From positions 1 through 50,545 of the IMG/VR virus record IMGVR_UViG_3300037493_004972: 50,545 bases of DNA. One strand, written 5' to 3'. Made by a program: the position numbers and the translations under genes. The stretch is from a virus. The notes below the pieces were generated by a model. The model was not told the origin of the DNA. It saw nothing but the letters and a program-made list of their open reading frames with translations, and ran no database searches. Positions within the stretch are counted from its first letter, which is position 1. Each line of letters begins with the position of its first letter. Shown here piece after piece: positions 15,744 through 24,244 of the stretch.

Positions 15744-17600
15744 ATGGCAGAACAGAATTTAACAGTTTGGCAACGATTATCCAAAACCTTTGGTCCGAAT
15801 TCCCTTTTGGGTCAAGACTATCCAACTTTCAAGTTTGATAAGAAAGAAATATTACGCACAAAAAGTAGAGAAGAATACGAGAAGGAAAAACTTCAAGCTC
15901 AACAATCATTCTATTTAGCGGGTCAATGGACAAAAGTTGAAAATAATTTATATTCTCAAGCCATCTACTATGAGCCATCGAGATTATCTGCTCAGTATGA
16001 TTACGAATCAATGGAGTATACTCCTGAAATTTCTGCAGCTTTAGATATCTACGCTGAAGAGTCAACAACAACAAACGAAGATGGATTTATTCTTCAGATT
16101 TATTCTGAATCGAAAAGAATCAAATCCGTATTAGCTGACTTATTCAATAACGCACTTGATATCAACACTAACCTCCCGATGTGGACAAGAAACACCTGTA
16201 AGTATGGTGATAACTTCATTTACTTGAAGTTAGACCCTGAGAAAGGAATCGTTGGATGTCAGCAATTACCGACAATTGAAATTGAAAGGCATGAGGTAGG
16301 TGCGAGTCAAAAGATTTCAGTTCAGATTGAAAAGACTGAACCGAACAAAGCCTTAACATTTACTTGGAAGAACAAAAACATGGAATTCCAAACTTGGGAG
16401 ATTGCTCACTTCAGATTATTGGGTGACGATAGAAAGCTTCCTTACGGAACATCTATGTTAGAAAAAGCAAGAAGAATTTGGAAACAATTATTACTTTCTG
16501 AAGATGCGATGTTGATTTATAGAACATCAAGAGCTCCTGAAAGAAGAGTCTTCAAAGTATTCGTCGGAAACATGAATGATGACGATGTTGAAGCATATGT
16601 TCAACGTGTTGCCAATAAGTTCAAAAGAGAACAAATTGTAGACAGTAAGACAGGTAACGTAGATATGAGATTCAACCAAATGGCGGTTGACCAAGACTAC
16701 TTTGTTCCAGTTCGTGACCCAGCGGCACCAACGCCGATTGACACATTACCAGGAGCAACTAACCTATCTGAGATTGCGGATATCGAATATATCCAAAAGA
16801 AATTGTTAACAGCACTTCGTGTTCCAAAGGCATTCTTAGGATTTGAAGAAGTTGTTGGTGATGGTAAGAATTTATCTCTTCAAGATATTAGATTTGCTAG
16901 AACAATTAATAGGATTCAAAAAAGTATGTTGCAAGAACTAAATAAAATTGCAATTGTCCATTTATTCTTATTAGGTTTCGAAGATGAATTATCAAACTTT
17001 ACTTTGGGTCTTTCAAACCCATCTACACAAGCCGACCTATTAAAAATCGATGTTTGGAAAGAAAAAGTATTATTATACAAAGATTTAGTTTCAGACCCAG
17101 GTAATGGTATTCAAGCAACTTCATCTACATGGGCTAAGAAACATATCTTTGGTTGGTCTGATGAAGAAGTTAAACTTGACTTACAACAACAAAGAATTGA
17201 AAGAGCAGTTGGTGAAGAATTGAAAGCAACTGCAACTGTTATCACTAAGACAGGATTCTTTGATAACATCGACAAACTTTACGGAACAACAACAGGAACC
17301 ACAACAACACAAGGTGCTGAAACAGAAACGGAAAGTCCACTACCATCATTTGGAGGAGGAGGAGGTGAACCATCTGGACTACCTGAACCAGCAGGAGGAG
17401 AATTAGGCGGAGGTGAAGCTCCATCACCAGCAGAAGCGGGAGGAGGTGAAGCTGAAGTAACACCTGAATCAAGAATGAAGGACTTTAATATTTTAATTGA
17501 AAATAACATGATTGAGGGCGATGAATTCCTCGATTTAGGAAAAGCTAGAGAATCTTTAGGAGAAATTTCGAAAGAATTGGATAAGTTATTAAATTCATAA
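15744..17600 (+). CDS. Portal protein (T4 gp20-like)
   Basis: 618 residues of the T4 gp20 portal type. Recognisable segments include the N-terminal 'YTPEISAALDIYAEES', the wing region 'WTRNTCKYGDNFIYLKLD', 'LPYGTSMLEKARRIWKQLLLSEDAMLIYR', and the core 'LPGATNLSEIADIEYIQKKLLTALRVPK', followed by 'RFARTINRIQ' and the crown helices. The last 110 residues include a Gly/Glu/Pro-rich linker (about 530-570) and a helical tail not found in T4, which may be an attachment for internal proteins. It forms the dodecameric vertex through which DNA passes and on which the prohead core assembles. Follows terminase after a short spacer with a late-promoter-like octamer. Confidence 0.93.
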   Translation: MAEQNLTVWQRLSKTFGPNSLLGQDYPTFKFDKKEILRTKSREEYEKEKLQAQQSFYLAGQWTKVENNLYSQAIYYEPSRLSAQYDYESMEYTPEISAALDIYAEESTTTNEDGFILQIYSESKRIKSVLADLFNNALDINTNLPMWTRNTCKYGDNFIYLKLDPEKGIVGCQQLPTIEIERHEVGASQKISVQIEKTEPNKALTFTWKNKNMEFQTWEIAHFRLLGDDRKLPYGTSMLEKARRIWKQLLLSEDAMLIYRTSRAPERRVFKVFVGNMNDDDVEAYVQRVANKFKREQIVDSKTGNVDMRFNQMAVDQDYFVPVRDPAAPTPIDTLPGATNLSEIADIEYIQKKLLTALRVPKAFLGFEEVVGDGKNLSLQDIRFARTINRIQKSMLQELNKIAIVHLFLLGFEDELSNFTLGLSNPSTQADLLKIDVWKEKVLLYKDLVSDPGNGIQATSSTWAKKHIFGWSDEEVKLDLQQQRIERAVGEELKATATVITKTGFFDNIDKLYGTTTGTTTTQGAETETESPLPSFGGGGGEPSGLPEPAGGELGGGEAPSPAEAGGGEAEVTPESRMKDFNILIENNMIEGDEFLDLGKARESLGEISKELDKLLNS

Positions 17601-17608
17601 TATTTATA
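17601..17608 (+). promoter_or_regulatory. TATTTATA late-promoter-like octamer
   Basis: TATTTATA immediately after the portal stop, 15 nt before the next ATG. Confidence 0.5.
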
Positions 17609-17623
17609 TTCAAATACCAAAAA

Positions 17624-18322
17624 ATGACTTTCGGACAAGTAAAATCCATTATTGAAAAAAATCTTATTGAATCGTATAGAAACGAGAAAGAATTTAAAAA
17701 ATCTTTAAGAGAATTTAAGGAAAATGTTCTCAACAGTAAGTCGTTGTCCAAGGTTTATAACTTGTATGACCAACTATCAACTTCTCAAGGTCTTAGCGCT
17801 TCTGATGCGAACGAATATCTTAATGAAGGTGTTAGTCTTATTCAAAGATTATTACCAACAATTAAAATGCCAAAAAGTATATCTGAAAGTAATTCCAATT
17901 TATACTCAGATATCGACACTTTAGTTTATATAAACAAACTTAATATCCACGAAAGATTACAATCTAGGAAAAACATTATTAAAGTTTTGACTTCAGAAAA
18001 CAAAATTGTAAAAGAGTCTATAAAAATTCCAATTAGCTCGATGGTGAAAATTGCGAATCAAACTTTGGAGAATTATGTTGATACAATGGATGAGCAATCT
18101 AAGAAAACTTTTATTGAAATTCTAAAATCTGATGGTGAAAATCTGAAAGAAGATTTTTCTGTATTAAAAGAAAAAACTATCGAAAAATTGAATTTAGTTC
18201 TTGGTGAGCAAAAAGAAAGTGATATTATTGAAAAAATAACTGAAACAATTAACAAATTAAAAGGAGAAGAATTCAATCAAATTAACTATTTTAAATTAGT
18301 TAATTTAGAAAAGAATTTATAA
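17624..18322 (+). CDS. Helical head-region hypothetical protein
   Basis: 232 residues, predicted almost entirely helical, with a charged N-terminal segment (VKSIIEKNLIESYRNEKEF) and long heptad-like stretches near 150-215. No known domain. It lies between portal and prohead protease, where T4 encodes the small prohead core proteins gp67 and gp68; length and composition do not match them well, but a core or inner-head role is the simplest guess. The L-I-E at residues 14-16 could be a prohead-protease site. It converges with the bS21 gene, with a 6-nt tail overlap. Confidence 0.6.
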   Translation: MTFGQVKSIIEKNLIESYRNEKEFKKSLREFKENVLNSKSLSKVYNLYDQLSTSQGLSASDANEYLNEGVSLIQRLLPTIKMPKSISESNSNLYSDIDTLVYINKLNIHERLQSRKNIIKVLTSENKIVKESIKIPISSMVKIANQTLENYVDTMDEQSKKTFIEILKSDGENLKEDFSVLKEKTIEKLNLVLGEQKESDIIEKITETINKLKGEEFNQINYFKLVNLEKNL

Positions 18323-18505
18323 TTCGTTAACTTTTCTTTGTTTATAAATTGCTTTTAACTTCTGAGCTCTTTTCTCAACAGAGTTTTTTGTGAATTTTTT
18401 TCTATTCATCAACTGTTGATTCTGTTTGGTCTTGATAACTTTAGACTTCAAAGTCTTAAGAGCTTTCTCAATGTTTTCGTTGTTTTTAATTTCTATAATT
18501 AACAT
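18317..18505 (-). CDS. rpsU: Ribosomal protein bS21 homologue
   Basis: A 62-residue basic protein that matches bacterial bS21 along its whole length: MLIIEIKNNENIEKALK aligns with the family's M-x-I-x-V-x-x-x-E-N-I-E-x-A-L-K opening. 'KFTKNSVEKRAQKLKAIYK' aligns with the F-x-K-P-S-x-x-R-x-x-K-x-K-A-x-Y helix. Residue 54 is Tyr. Bacterial bS21 binds the 30S platform near the anti-Shine-Dalgarno end of 16S rRNA. In Bacteroidota it helps to hide that sequence. Phage-borne bS21 has been reported in marine and jumbo phages and probably replaces the host copy. The leader has no clear Shine-Dalgarno. It is a lone reverse-strand gene inside the head operon and probably has its own promoter in 18506-18601. 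Confidence 0.9.
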   Translation of the reverse strand: MLIIEIKNNENIEKALKTLKSKVIKTKQNQQLMNRKKFTKNSVEKRAQKLKAIYKQRKVNEL

Positions 18506-18542
18506 ATTCTGAAATAAATATTAATGTTTTTTGTAATTTTTT

Positions 18543-18562
18543 GACATTAAGTTTTATATGTC
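18543..18562. promoter_or_regulatory. Inverted repeat GACAT-N10-ATGTC in the bS21 divergent spacer
   Basis: GACAT (18543-18547) and ATGTC (18558-18562) face each other between the bS21 gene and the gene at 18602. The 11-mer TTTTATATGTC here (18552-18562) also occurs at 3653-3663, within the clp/hsp20 control region, suggesting one regulator for both. Confidence 0.4.
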
Positions 18563-18601
18563 TTATTTTTATTAAAATAAACTATAATAACATGAAATTT
18601 A

Positions 18602-19030
18602 ATGAAAAAAGGAAAAAGTGTAAAGTTGAATCTTTACAGTCCAATTAAATCAGTATATGGTACTGTCGATTCAAAAAATTTGAAATCAATTTACATTAAT
18701 ATCCAATCTTGGGTATGTCCCAAAAACGACCACGATAACTGGCATAGGGTCGTGTGTAATCTCAATCGTGAAATAAAACATTCAGTATTCAATTCAATAT
18801 CACAAACAGTTTTTATGGATAAAAGCATTGTTGATTTAGATTTAAGAACGAGTGGGATTTCAGTAGGAAAAAAATCTTTTTTTAATTTAGAAGTAAATTT
18901 ATACACGAATGAAGAATTAGACTTTAAATCTCAGGAATTAAAAGACTCGGTTAAAAGAATCGTTAAAAACATTTTTACAAATAACCTTACAAACAATTCT
19001 TATTTTGATTTTTATAAAACCAAAAAGTAA
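18602..19030 (+). CDS. Hypothetical protein between bS21 and prohead protease
   Basis: 142 residues, beta-strand-rich in the first 100 (including 'SIYINIQSWVCPKNDHDNWHRVVCNLNREIK' in two parts), with a helical C-terminus. Two Cys, two His and a Trp cluster around residues 38-52 and could bind metal, but the spacing is not a standard finger. No family is recognised. An overlapping ATG at 18592 is in another frame and gives no long product. It is transcribed away from bS21, with the inverted repeat in the shared spacer, so the two may be co-regulated. Confidence 0.6.
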   Translation: MKKGKSVKLNLYSPIKSVYGTVDSKNLKSIYINIQSWVCPKNDHDNWHRVVCNLNREIKHSVFNSISQTVFMDKSIVDLDLRTSGISVGKKSFFNLEVNLYTNEELDFKSQELKDSVKRIVKNIFTNNLTNNSYFDFYKTKK

Positions 19031-19058
19031 AATAACAACTAAACTTACTCATTCAGTA

Positions 19059-19066
19059 TATTTATT
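19059..19066 (+). promoter_or_regulatory. TATTTATT late-promoter-like octamer
   Basis: TATTTATT, ending 12 nt before the prohead protease ATG. Confidence 0.45.
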
Positions 19067-19078
19067 TCTAAAAGAGTT

Positions 19079-19795
19079 ATGAAGAAATTAAGAATTCTTG
19101 AGGCAAATGAATCAGGTCATGGGATTTTGATTGAAATGGATGCAGGTTATGTGTCTCCTCGTGAAGATATGAATGCCGCTTTTTTAAAAGAGGCTGTCAA
19201 AATGGATTATAAAAATCCTTTTGAATTTTTTGCTGTTCTACAAAAATATGACACTCCAAATAGAAATGGTAGATTCTATCCTGAAAGAATACTCAAGAGA
19301 GAGGCTGAAAGATATAAGAAGATGATTGCTAAAGGTTTATCAACTTCAGAATTAAACCATCCAGAATCTTCTTTAATTGACCTCGATAGAGTTTCACACA
19401 TAATAACAGACGTATGGTGGGATAAGAATATATTGATGGGTAAATTGAAATTACTCACTTCACCAGGTTTCCATGAAAGAGGTATCGTTTCAACAAAAGG
19501 TGACCAAGCGGCCAATCTAATGAGACAAGGAGTTACTATGGGTGTTTCATCAAGAGGTGTAGGTTCCTTGAAAAAAGTTGGAGAAAGAAATGAGGTTCAA
19601 GATGACTTCGAGTTAATTTGTTTCGACTTAGTATCTTCACCTTCAACACCAGGTGCTTATCTTTTCTCAGATGTAAATGAAAGAGAAAAATATGAAGAAA
19701 ATCTTGAAGAAGAAAAGAAAGTTTCTCAACCTGAAAAGAATTTAGACAAGTCTATTGATTTGATGAAAAAACTTACCGATTTTTTGGGTAAATAA
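19079..19795 (+). CDS. Prohead core protease (T4 gp21-like)
   Basis: The maturation protease of the head. The herpesvirus-assemblin-like core has H94 in SELNHPESS and the serine in MGVSSRGVGS (S157/S158). A third conserved segment, CFDLVSSPSTPGAY (181-194), closes the active site. The preceding 'KYDTPNRNGRFYPERIL' is also typical of gp21. Length is 238 aa against about 212 in T4. The N-terminus MKKLRILEANESG has an I-L-E/A that could be a self-cleavage site. It is made as a zymogen inside the prohead, cleaves after (L/I)-x-E, and is then lost. Located three genes before the scaffold gene, as expected. Confidence 0.92.
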   Translation: MKKLRILEANESGHGILIEMDAGYVSPREDMNAAFLKEAVKMDYKNPFEFFAVLQKYDTPNRNGRFYPERILKREAERYKKMIAKGLSTSELNHPESSLIDLDRVSHIITDVWWDKNILMGKLKLLTSPGFHERGIVSTKGDQAANLMRQGVTMGVSSRGVGSLKKVGERNEVQDDFELICFDLVSSPSTPGAYLFSDVNEREKYEENLEEEKKVSQPEKNLDKSIDLMKKLTDFLGK

Positions 19796-19806
19796 AAATT
19801 AAAATT

Positions 19807-20016
19807 ATGGACGAAAAGTATTTTGTTGCAAAAATCACCTATGACCTTCCTGATGAAAACTCTGGGAAAATTAAAAAAATCAGAGAAGAAAAATTAGTAA
19901 AAGGTTTTTCAGTAACTGATGTTGAAGCGAAAGTTACAAAAAAATATGAAGGATTCTCACACGATTGGAGAATTACCTCAGTTTCAGAGAGTAAAATCGA
20001 TGAAGTAATTGATTAA
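19807..20016 (+). CDS. DUF4494-like small protein
   Basis: 69 residues: a strand (YFVAKITYDLP), a charged turn, and 'EEKLVKGFSVTDVEAKVTKKYEGF' followed by 'WRITSVSES'. The pattern of strand, K-x-x-E-x-x-L-V-x-x-F-S-x-x-x-A/V-E-A-x and a final strand resembles DUF4494, a family mostly found in Bacteroidota and their phages. Its function is unknown. It lies 11 nt after the protease gene and before a strong terminator, so it ends that transcript. The family link supports the proposed host phylum. Confidence 0.65.
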   Translation: MDEKYFVAKITYDLPDENSGKIKKIREEKLVKGFSVTDVEAKVTKKYEGFSHDWRITSVSESKIDEVID

Positions 20017-20022
20017 AAATCT

Positions 20023-20049
20023 AAAGTGGTCCTAACGACCACTTTTTTT
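20023..20049 (+). terminator. Rho-independent terminator after the protease unit
   Basis: A 9-bp perfect stem AAAGTGGTC/GACCACTTT (20023-20031 with 20037-20045), loop CTAAC, followed by T residues. Confidence 0.9.
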
Positions 20050-20061
20050 ATTTTATTGAAC

Positions 20062-20069
20062 TATTTATA
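20062..20069 (+). promoter_or_regulatory. TATTTATA late-promoter-like octamer
   Basis: TATTTATA just after the terminator and 14 nt before the next ATG, where a new promoter is expected. Confidence 0.55.
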
Positions 20070-20083
20070 ATAAACTTTTTAAA

Positions 20084-20404
20084 ATGATTTTTATTATAAA
20101 TTACAGAGACCAAAGTTCTACACTTTTAAGTGCAACTACGTGGTCAGAAGCTACTGCATATGCAGAGGGAACGGGAAAACAATTCGGTTCCATCAATGAA
20201 CCTGTAAACCCAATTTTGGTTTTAAATTCTCCTCTGACTGACAATTTTTATCAAATAACTTTGAAGAACACAACTACAGGTGCTCTCACACTCTATTTTG
20301 TATTCGAAGAGGATTACCAATCTTTGAATACTTGGATTGAGTCCCAAACATCTATGGAACTTTTAAATCTACAAAATATTCAAAGAAATTACGTTTCACT
20401 ATAG
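20084..20404 (+). CDS. Small hypothetical protein before the scaffold gene
   Basis: 106 residues. A beta-strand opening (MIFIINYRDQSSTLLSATT), a Ser/Thr-rich centre, 'YQITLKNTTTGALTLYFVFEEDYQSLNTW' in two strands, and a helical end. It could be a small virion decoration or chaperone, but no family is recognised. The gene sits between a terminator and the scaffold gene, with its own octamer upstream and another octamer downstream, so it may be transcribed alone as well as with scaffold. Confidence 0.6.
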   Translation: MIFIINYRDQSSTLLSATTWSEATAYAEGTGKQFGSINEPVNPILVLNSPLTDNFYQITLKNTTTGALTLYFVFEEDYQSLNTWIESQTSMELLNLQNIQRNYVSL

Positions 20405-20434
20405 GTGAAATAATACTTTTTTCTTAATTGACAC

Positions 20435-20442
20435 TATTTATA
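20435..20442 (+). promoter_or_regulatory. TATTTATA late-promoter-like octamer
   Basis: TATTTATA, 22 nt before the scaffold ATG. Confidence 0.5.
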
Positions 20443-20464
20443 AGTTAAATTAAACAATTTTTCT

Positions 20465-22126
20465 ATGCAAGAAAATAAAGACGTAGTACAAGAGGCACTA
20501 ATTCGAATGAAACAAGTCGAAGATGTAATCGCCGAAAATGCAAAAGGAATACTTGCTTCAACTATGAAGGAAGAAATCAACCAATTAGTAAAAGAATCTC
20601 TATCTGAACAAGATGATGACGAGGTTGAATTAGATGTAGACATGGACGATGACACTGAAGAAGTGGATATGGACATGGATATTGATAACGAAGACGAAGT
20701 CGAAATGGATATGGACTTAGACATGACTGACATGGATTCAGAATCTCCTATTGATTTAACAAACGCTTCTGACGAAGAAATTCTAAAAGTTTTCAAAGCT
20801 ATGGGTGAAGAAGACGGTATCATTGTAAAGAAGGATGGCAAAGACATTCATCTTACTGATAACAATTCTGACAATGAATACTTAGTAAAACTTGGTGAAT
20901 CTATGGAAGAAGAAATGGACGAACAAGAAGAAGACGAATACGAAGAAGAAGAAATGGACGAATCATCACATTATGGTGGTAAAAAAGGTGACATTTCTAA
21001 ATCTCGTAAAGACTACATGGAAGAAGACGAAGATGTAGATGCGGTTATTGAAAAGTTATTCTCATCGGATTCAGATGACAGCGAAGGTATGGATGTTGAA
21101 GATGAAGATGAAGAGATTATGTATGAAATCGAATTTGACGAACAAGACGATGACGACATGGATAGTGGTGAAGAACTATATCCAAGTTTTTCTTCAGATG
21201 GAGAATTTATGGGAATGTCAAAATCTAATGGAGATATGAATGATGTTGACGAAATGGAAATGGACGAGCAAAATTGGGAAGAAAGCTTAGATGAGGCTTA
21301 CAGTCACAAAAAAGCACCAGGAATTACAGGAAACGGACCTAAGTTCTCTTATAACAAATCTGCTAAAGGTGGATTTAAAGAAGATAAGAAAGTAGGACCT
21401 AAATCTGTAGGAACTGGTAAAGCTAAGTTTGAATACAAGAAAGGCGCGAACATGGAAGGAAAGTCTAAAGTAGTTAAAGCTGAAACGAAAGAAGGTAAAT
21501 TCGGAGGCAACAAAGGAGACGATTCTCGTTCTAAAAGAGACTACGAACAAAAGTTTGGTGGCAACAAAGGTGACAAATCTAAAACTCATAGTGGAAAAGA
21601 TTATGAGAAGACTGAAACTAAAGAAGCTGCAAGAACTTATGGTATGGGTTCTAAAGAAGGAAGAGGTCTTAGAAAAGGCATCACTAATAACAGAAACTAT
21701 GTTTATGGTAAAAATGGTGTAAAAGTTGAATCTCTTGAATCAGAAGTTAGTATGTTGAGAGAAAAGAATGAAGAGTATAGAAAGGCATTAAATGTGTTTA
21801 GAGAAAAATTAAATGAAGTAGCAATCTTCAACTCTAATTTAGCATATGCAACTAGACTTTTCACTGAACATTCAACAACTAAGAAAGAAAAAATAAATAT
21901 CCTGAGAAGATTTGACGGAGTAGAAACACTTAAAGAGTCTAAATATCTCTATAAGTCTATCAAAGACGAATTAGGTCAGGTTGATTCAAAATCAATTAAC
22001 GAATCAGTTGGAAACAAGATAAACAATACAGTTTCAACTGGTTCATCAACAACATTGATTGAATCAAAAACTTATGAAAATCCACAATTCTTAAGAATGA
22101 AGGATTTGATGACAAAAATTAAATAA
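20465..22126 (+). CDS. Prohead scaffold / core protein (T4 gp22-like), extended
   Basis: 553 residues between the protease and the capsid gene, the place of gp22. Residues 1-50 are helical. About 50-270 is extremely acidic, with repeated D-M-D and E-E-D runs. About 280-425 is basic, Gly/Lys-rich and holds short repeats. About 425-505 is a coiled coil ('ESEVSMLREKNEEYRKAL', then 'NEVAIFNSNLAYATRLF') that resembles the conserved gp22 C-terminal region. T4 gp22 is only about 270 aa, so the acidic and basic arms are additions. It would form the inner core around which the capsid shell assembles, then be cut by the protease. Function is inferred from position and the coiled coil. Confidence 0.8.
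   Translation: MQENKDVVQEALIRMKQVEDVIAENAKGILASTMKEEINQLVKESLSEQDDDEVELDVDMDDDTEEVDMDMDIDNEDEVEMDMDLDMTDMDSESPIDLTNASDEEILKVFKAMGEEDGIIVKKDGKDIHLTDNNSDNEYLVKLGESMEEEMDEQEEDEYEEEEMDESSHYGGKKGDISKSRKDYMEEDEDVDAVIEKLFSSDSDDSEGMDVEDEDEEIMYEIEFDEQDDDDMDSGEELYPSFSSDGEFMGMSKSNGDMNDVDEMEMDEQNWEESLDEAYSHKKAPGITGNGPKFSYNKSAKGGFKEDKKVGPKSVGTGKAKFEYKKGANMEGKSKVVKAETKEGKFGGNKGDDSRSKRDYEQKFGGNKGDKSKTHSGKDYEKTETKEAARTYGMGSKEGRGLRKGITNNRNYVYGKNGVKVESLESEVSMLREKNEEYRKALNVFREKLNEVAIFNSNLAYATRLFTEHSTTKKEKINILRRFDGVETLKESKYLYKSIKDELGQVDSKSINESVGNKINNTVSTGSSTTLIESKTYENPQFLRMKDLMTKIK
20969..21604 (+). repeat. Three copies of a (Y/F)GG(K/N)KGDxS...DY motif in the scaffold gene
   Basis: Copies at 20969-21016, 21497-21544 and 21551-21604 each encode an aromatic residue, G-G, K/N, K-G-D, x-S and a basic run ending in D-Y. 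Copies two and three are almost adjacent; copy one lies within the acidic arm. A second short pair (P-K-F-S-Y-N-K and A-K-F-E-Y-K-K) lies between them. Confidence 0.7.
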
Positions 22127-22155
22127 ACAAAATAAAACAAAACAAATATTTTAAA

Positions 22156-23958
22156 ATGGGAGCATTATTAGAATCAGGTCTTGTTGGTAACATCGGTCTT
22201 AAGCACCTTAAAGTTATCAAAGAAGACACAATCGGAAAATGGGACAAATTAGGATTCTTAGAGGGTCTTAAAGGTCACATGAGAGAGAACGTAGCTCAAC
22301 TTTACGAAAACCAAGCGTCATACCTTATCAACGAAGCTTCAACAACTTCAGATACAGGTGCTTTCGAAACTGTGGTTTTCCCTATCGTTAGAAGAGTTTT
22401 CTCTAAATTATTAGCAAACGATATCGTATCAGTACAAGCTATGAACTTACCAATCGGTAAATTATTCTACTTCGTACCTAACATCCAGAATTATGAAACA
22501 GGTGGTGACCCAACTTCAGATACTGGTATCCATTACGCACCTTATGGAGCACCTAATGGACCTGCATCTCCAAACGCTGGATATAACTACAACACTGGTA
22601 GAACATTGTATGACAAGTTCTATGAGGGTGAAGAACCAGCATTAGACCCACCAGGTTTATATGACTATTCTAAAGGTCAGTTCTCAGCTGTAACAGGTTC
22701 TGCAGTGACTGCACAATGGAATAACGTAACATTAAACCTTGACCCTTACGCATACGCAACTGCTGACTATAGAAAAGTATTACTTATCATGTCAGGTTTT
22801 GCATCTGCTGGTGCTGGTAAATTAATCGGTCCTGATGGTCAACCAATCGATAATGAATCATTCTTATCTGATTTAACTATCTACGGAACGTCTTCTAACC
22901 CAACAACAGCGGGTGGTGGTCCTTACTTATTCAGAGTTGTAACTCAAAGATATGGTAAAGGTATCGTTCAATACGGTAACAACAACGCTACTTTAGCATT
23001 CCCTACATCAAAAACAGGTGGTGGTCAATACGACGACATCTGTGACGTTGATGGTCAAATCTATCTTGAAGTAGACCTTCAGGTTCCTGCATGTATCTCT
23101 TGCGGTGGTTCAATCGACGGTTACACAGGTTCTACGTTCTCTTCTACAACAGCAGTAAACCAAGCGTTTATCCCTGTTTACAGAATCTACAAGAACTTAG
23201 AATTCGAAGATAGAATCGGTGAGGTATCATTCGACCTTCAATCAGTAACAGTTTCTGTAACTGAAAGAAAATTAAGAGCACAATGGTCTCCAGAAATGGC
23301 ACAAGACGTTGCGGCATTCCACAACATCGATGCTGAAGCTGAATTAACAGCTTTATTATCTGAGCAAGTTGCGGCTGAAATCGATAGAGAAATCTTAAGA
23401 GACCTTAGAAAAGGTGCAGCTTGGAACTTAAGATGGGATTACAACGGTTGGAAGAGATTAGGTACTAACGCAGTTCCTTACACTCAAAAAGACTGGAACC
23501 AAACGCTTATCACAGCAATCAACCAAGTTTCTGCTCAAATCCATAAGTCTACTTTAAGAGGTGGTGCTAACTGGATTGTTGTTTCTTCTGAAATCAGTGC
23601 AATTTTTGATGATTTGGAATATTTCCACGTATCAAACGCAGCTCCTGAACAAGACCAATACAACATGGGTATTGAAAGAGTTGGTACTTTAGCTGGTAGA
23701 TATCAAGTGTATAGAGACCCTTACTTCCCACCAAACCAAGTGTTATTGGGACACAAAGGAACGTCTTTACTTGACACAGGTTATATCTACGCACCATACG
23801 TTCCATTACAACTTACTCCTACAATGTACAATCCGTTCAACTTCACTCCAATCAAAGGTATCATGACTAGATACGCTAAGAAGATGGTGAACAACAGATT
23901 CTACGGTAGAATCACAGTTGATGGCGTAAGAACATTCGACTTAAAAGAATTGAGATAA
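22156..23958 (+). CDS. Major capsid protein (T4 gp23-like)
   Basis: 600 residues of the HK97-fold gp23 family. The N-terminal 60 residues form the delta-type arm, ending Y-L-I-N-E60/A61-S-T. T4 gp23 is cut after an (I/L)-x-E at residue 65, so cleavage after E60 is expected. The following 'FETVVFPIVRRVFSKLLANDIVSVQAMNLPIGKLFYF' is the most conserved part of the family. Typical 'KLRAQWSPEMAQDV' and 'AEIDREILRDLRKGA' helices follow. An inserted region of about 150 residues (110-330) with Gly/Tyr-rich loops probably forms surface domains. Codon use looks more C-rich at third positions than in neighbours, consistent with high expression. A strong bidirectional terminator follows. Confidence 0.95.
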   Translation: MGALLESGLVGNIGLKHLKVIKEDTIGKWDKLGFLEGLKGHMRENVAQLYENQASYLINEASTTSDTGAFETVVFPIVRRVFSKLLANDIVSVQAMNLPIGKLFYFVPNIQNYETGGDPTSDTGIHYAPYGAPNGPASPNAGYNYNTGRTLYDKFYEGEEPALDPPGLYDYSKGQFSAVTGSAVTAQWNNVTLNLDPYAYATADYRKVLLIMSGFASAGAGKLIGPDGQPIDNESFLSDLTIYGTSSNPTTAGGGPYLFRVVTQRYGKGIVQYGNNNATLAFPTSKTGGGQYDDICDVDGQIYLEVDLQVPACISCGGSIDGYTGSTFSSTTAVNQAFIPVYRIYKNLEFEDRIGEVSFDLQSVTVSVTERKLRAQWSPEMAQDVAAFHNIDAEAELTALLSEQVAAEIDREILRDLRKGAAWNLRWDYNGWKRLGTNAVPYTQKDWNQTLITAINQVSAQIHKSTLRGGANWIVVSSEISAIFDDLEYFHVSNAAPEQDQYNMGIERVGTLAGRYQVYRDPYFPPNQVLLGHKGTSLLDTGYIYAPYVPLQLTPTMYNPFNFTPIKGIMTRYAKKMVNNRFYGRITVDGVRTFDLKELR

Positions 23959-23976
23959 TCTATTCTTTGACGATAC

Positions 23977-24007
23977 AAAAAAGGTCCCTTTTGGGGACCT
24001 TTTTTTA
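23977..24007. terminator. Bidirectional terminator after the capsid gene
   Basis: GGTCCC/GGGACC stem (23983-23988 with 23994-23999) extended by A-T pairs, with an A-run on the left and T-run on the right. It also overlaps the stop codon of the convergent gene at 24005. Confidence 0.9.
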
Positions 24008-24229
24008 TTTGGATAATCGAGTTGAGTTTAATACACGTAAAGACTTTGAGATTATTTCAGACTCTTCCAGAGTGAATAAATTTTTTTGATAACACATGTT
24101 GATTGCCAATCCAATCATATAAACAGATTGTTCTTCATTAAGTCCATCAATAAGATTTGATATGTCGGTTGGTGAAAAGTATGAAATTGTTTCAAATAAT
24201 TCTCCAATTGGTTGTTTTTTGTCTTCCAT
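24005..24229 (-). CDS. Small helical hypothetical protein
   Basis: 74 residues, helical, acidic at the start (MEDKKQPIGELFE). The rest ('SNLIDGLNEEQSVYMIGLAINMC...LEESEIISKSLRVL') looks like a small helical bundle. It may be a regulator or inhibitor; nothing diagnostic is seen. It is convergent with the capsid gene across a shared terminator, and divergent from the next rightward gene across 34 nt that contain a TATTTATA octamer. Confidence 0.6.
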   Translation of the reverse strand: MEDKKQPIGELFETISYFSPTDISNLIDGLNEEQSVYMIGLAINMCYQKNLFTLEESEIISKSLRVLNSTRLSK

Positions 24230-24244
24230 AATAAAATGTGTTGA

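Noticed and set aside
20434-20847. A Ser-rich reverse-strand frame opposite the scaffold gene
   Set aside because: The Ser-rich composition is the complement of the acidic D/E/M codons of the scaffold; it is a shadow.
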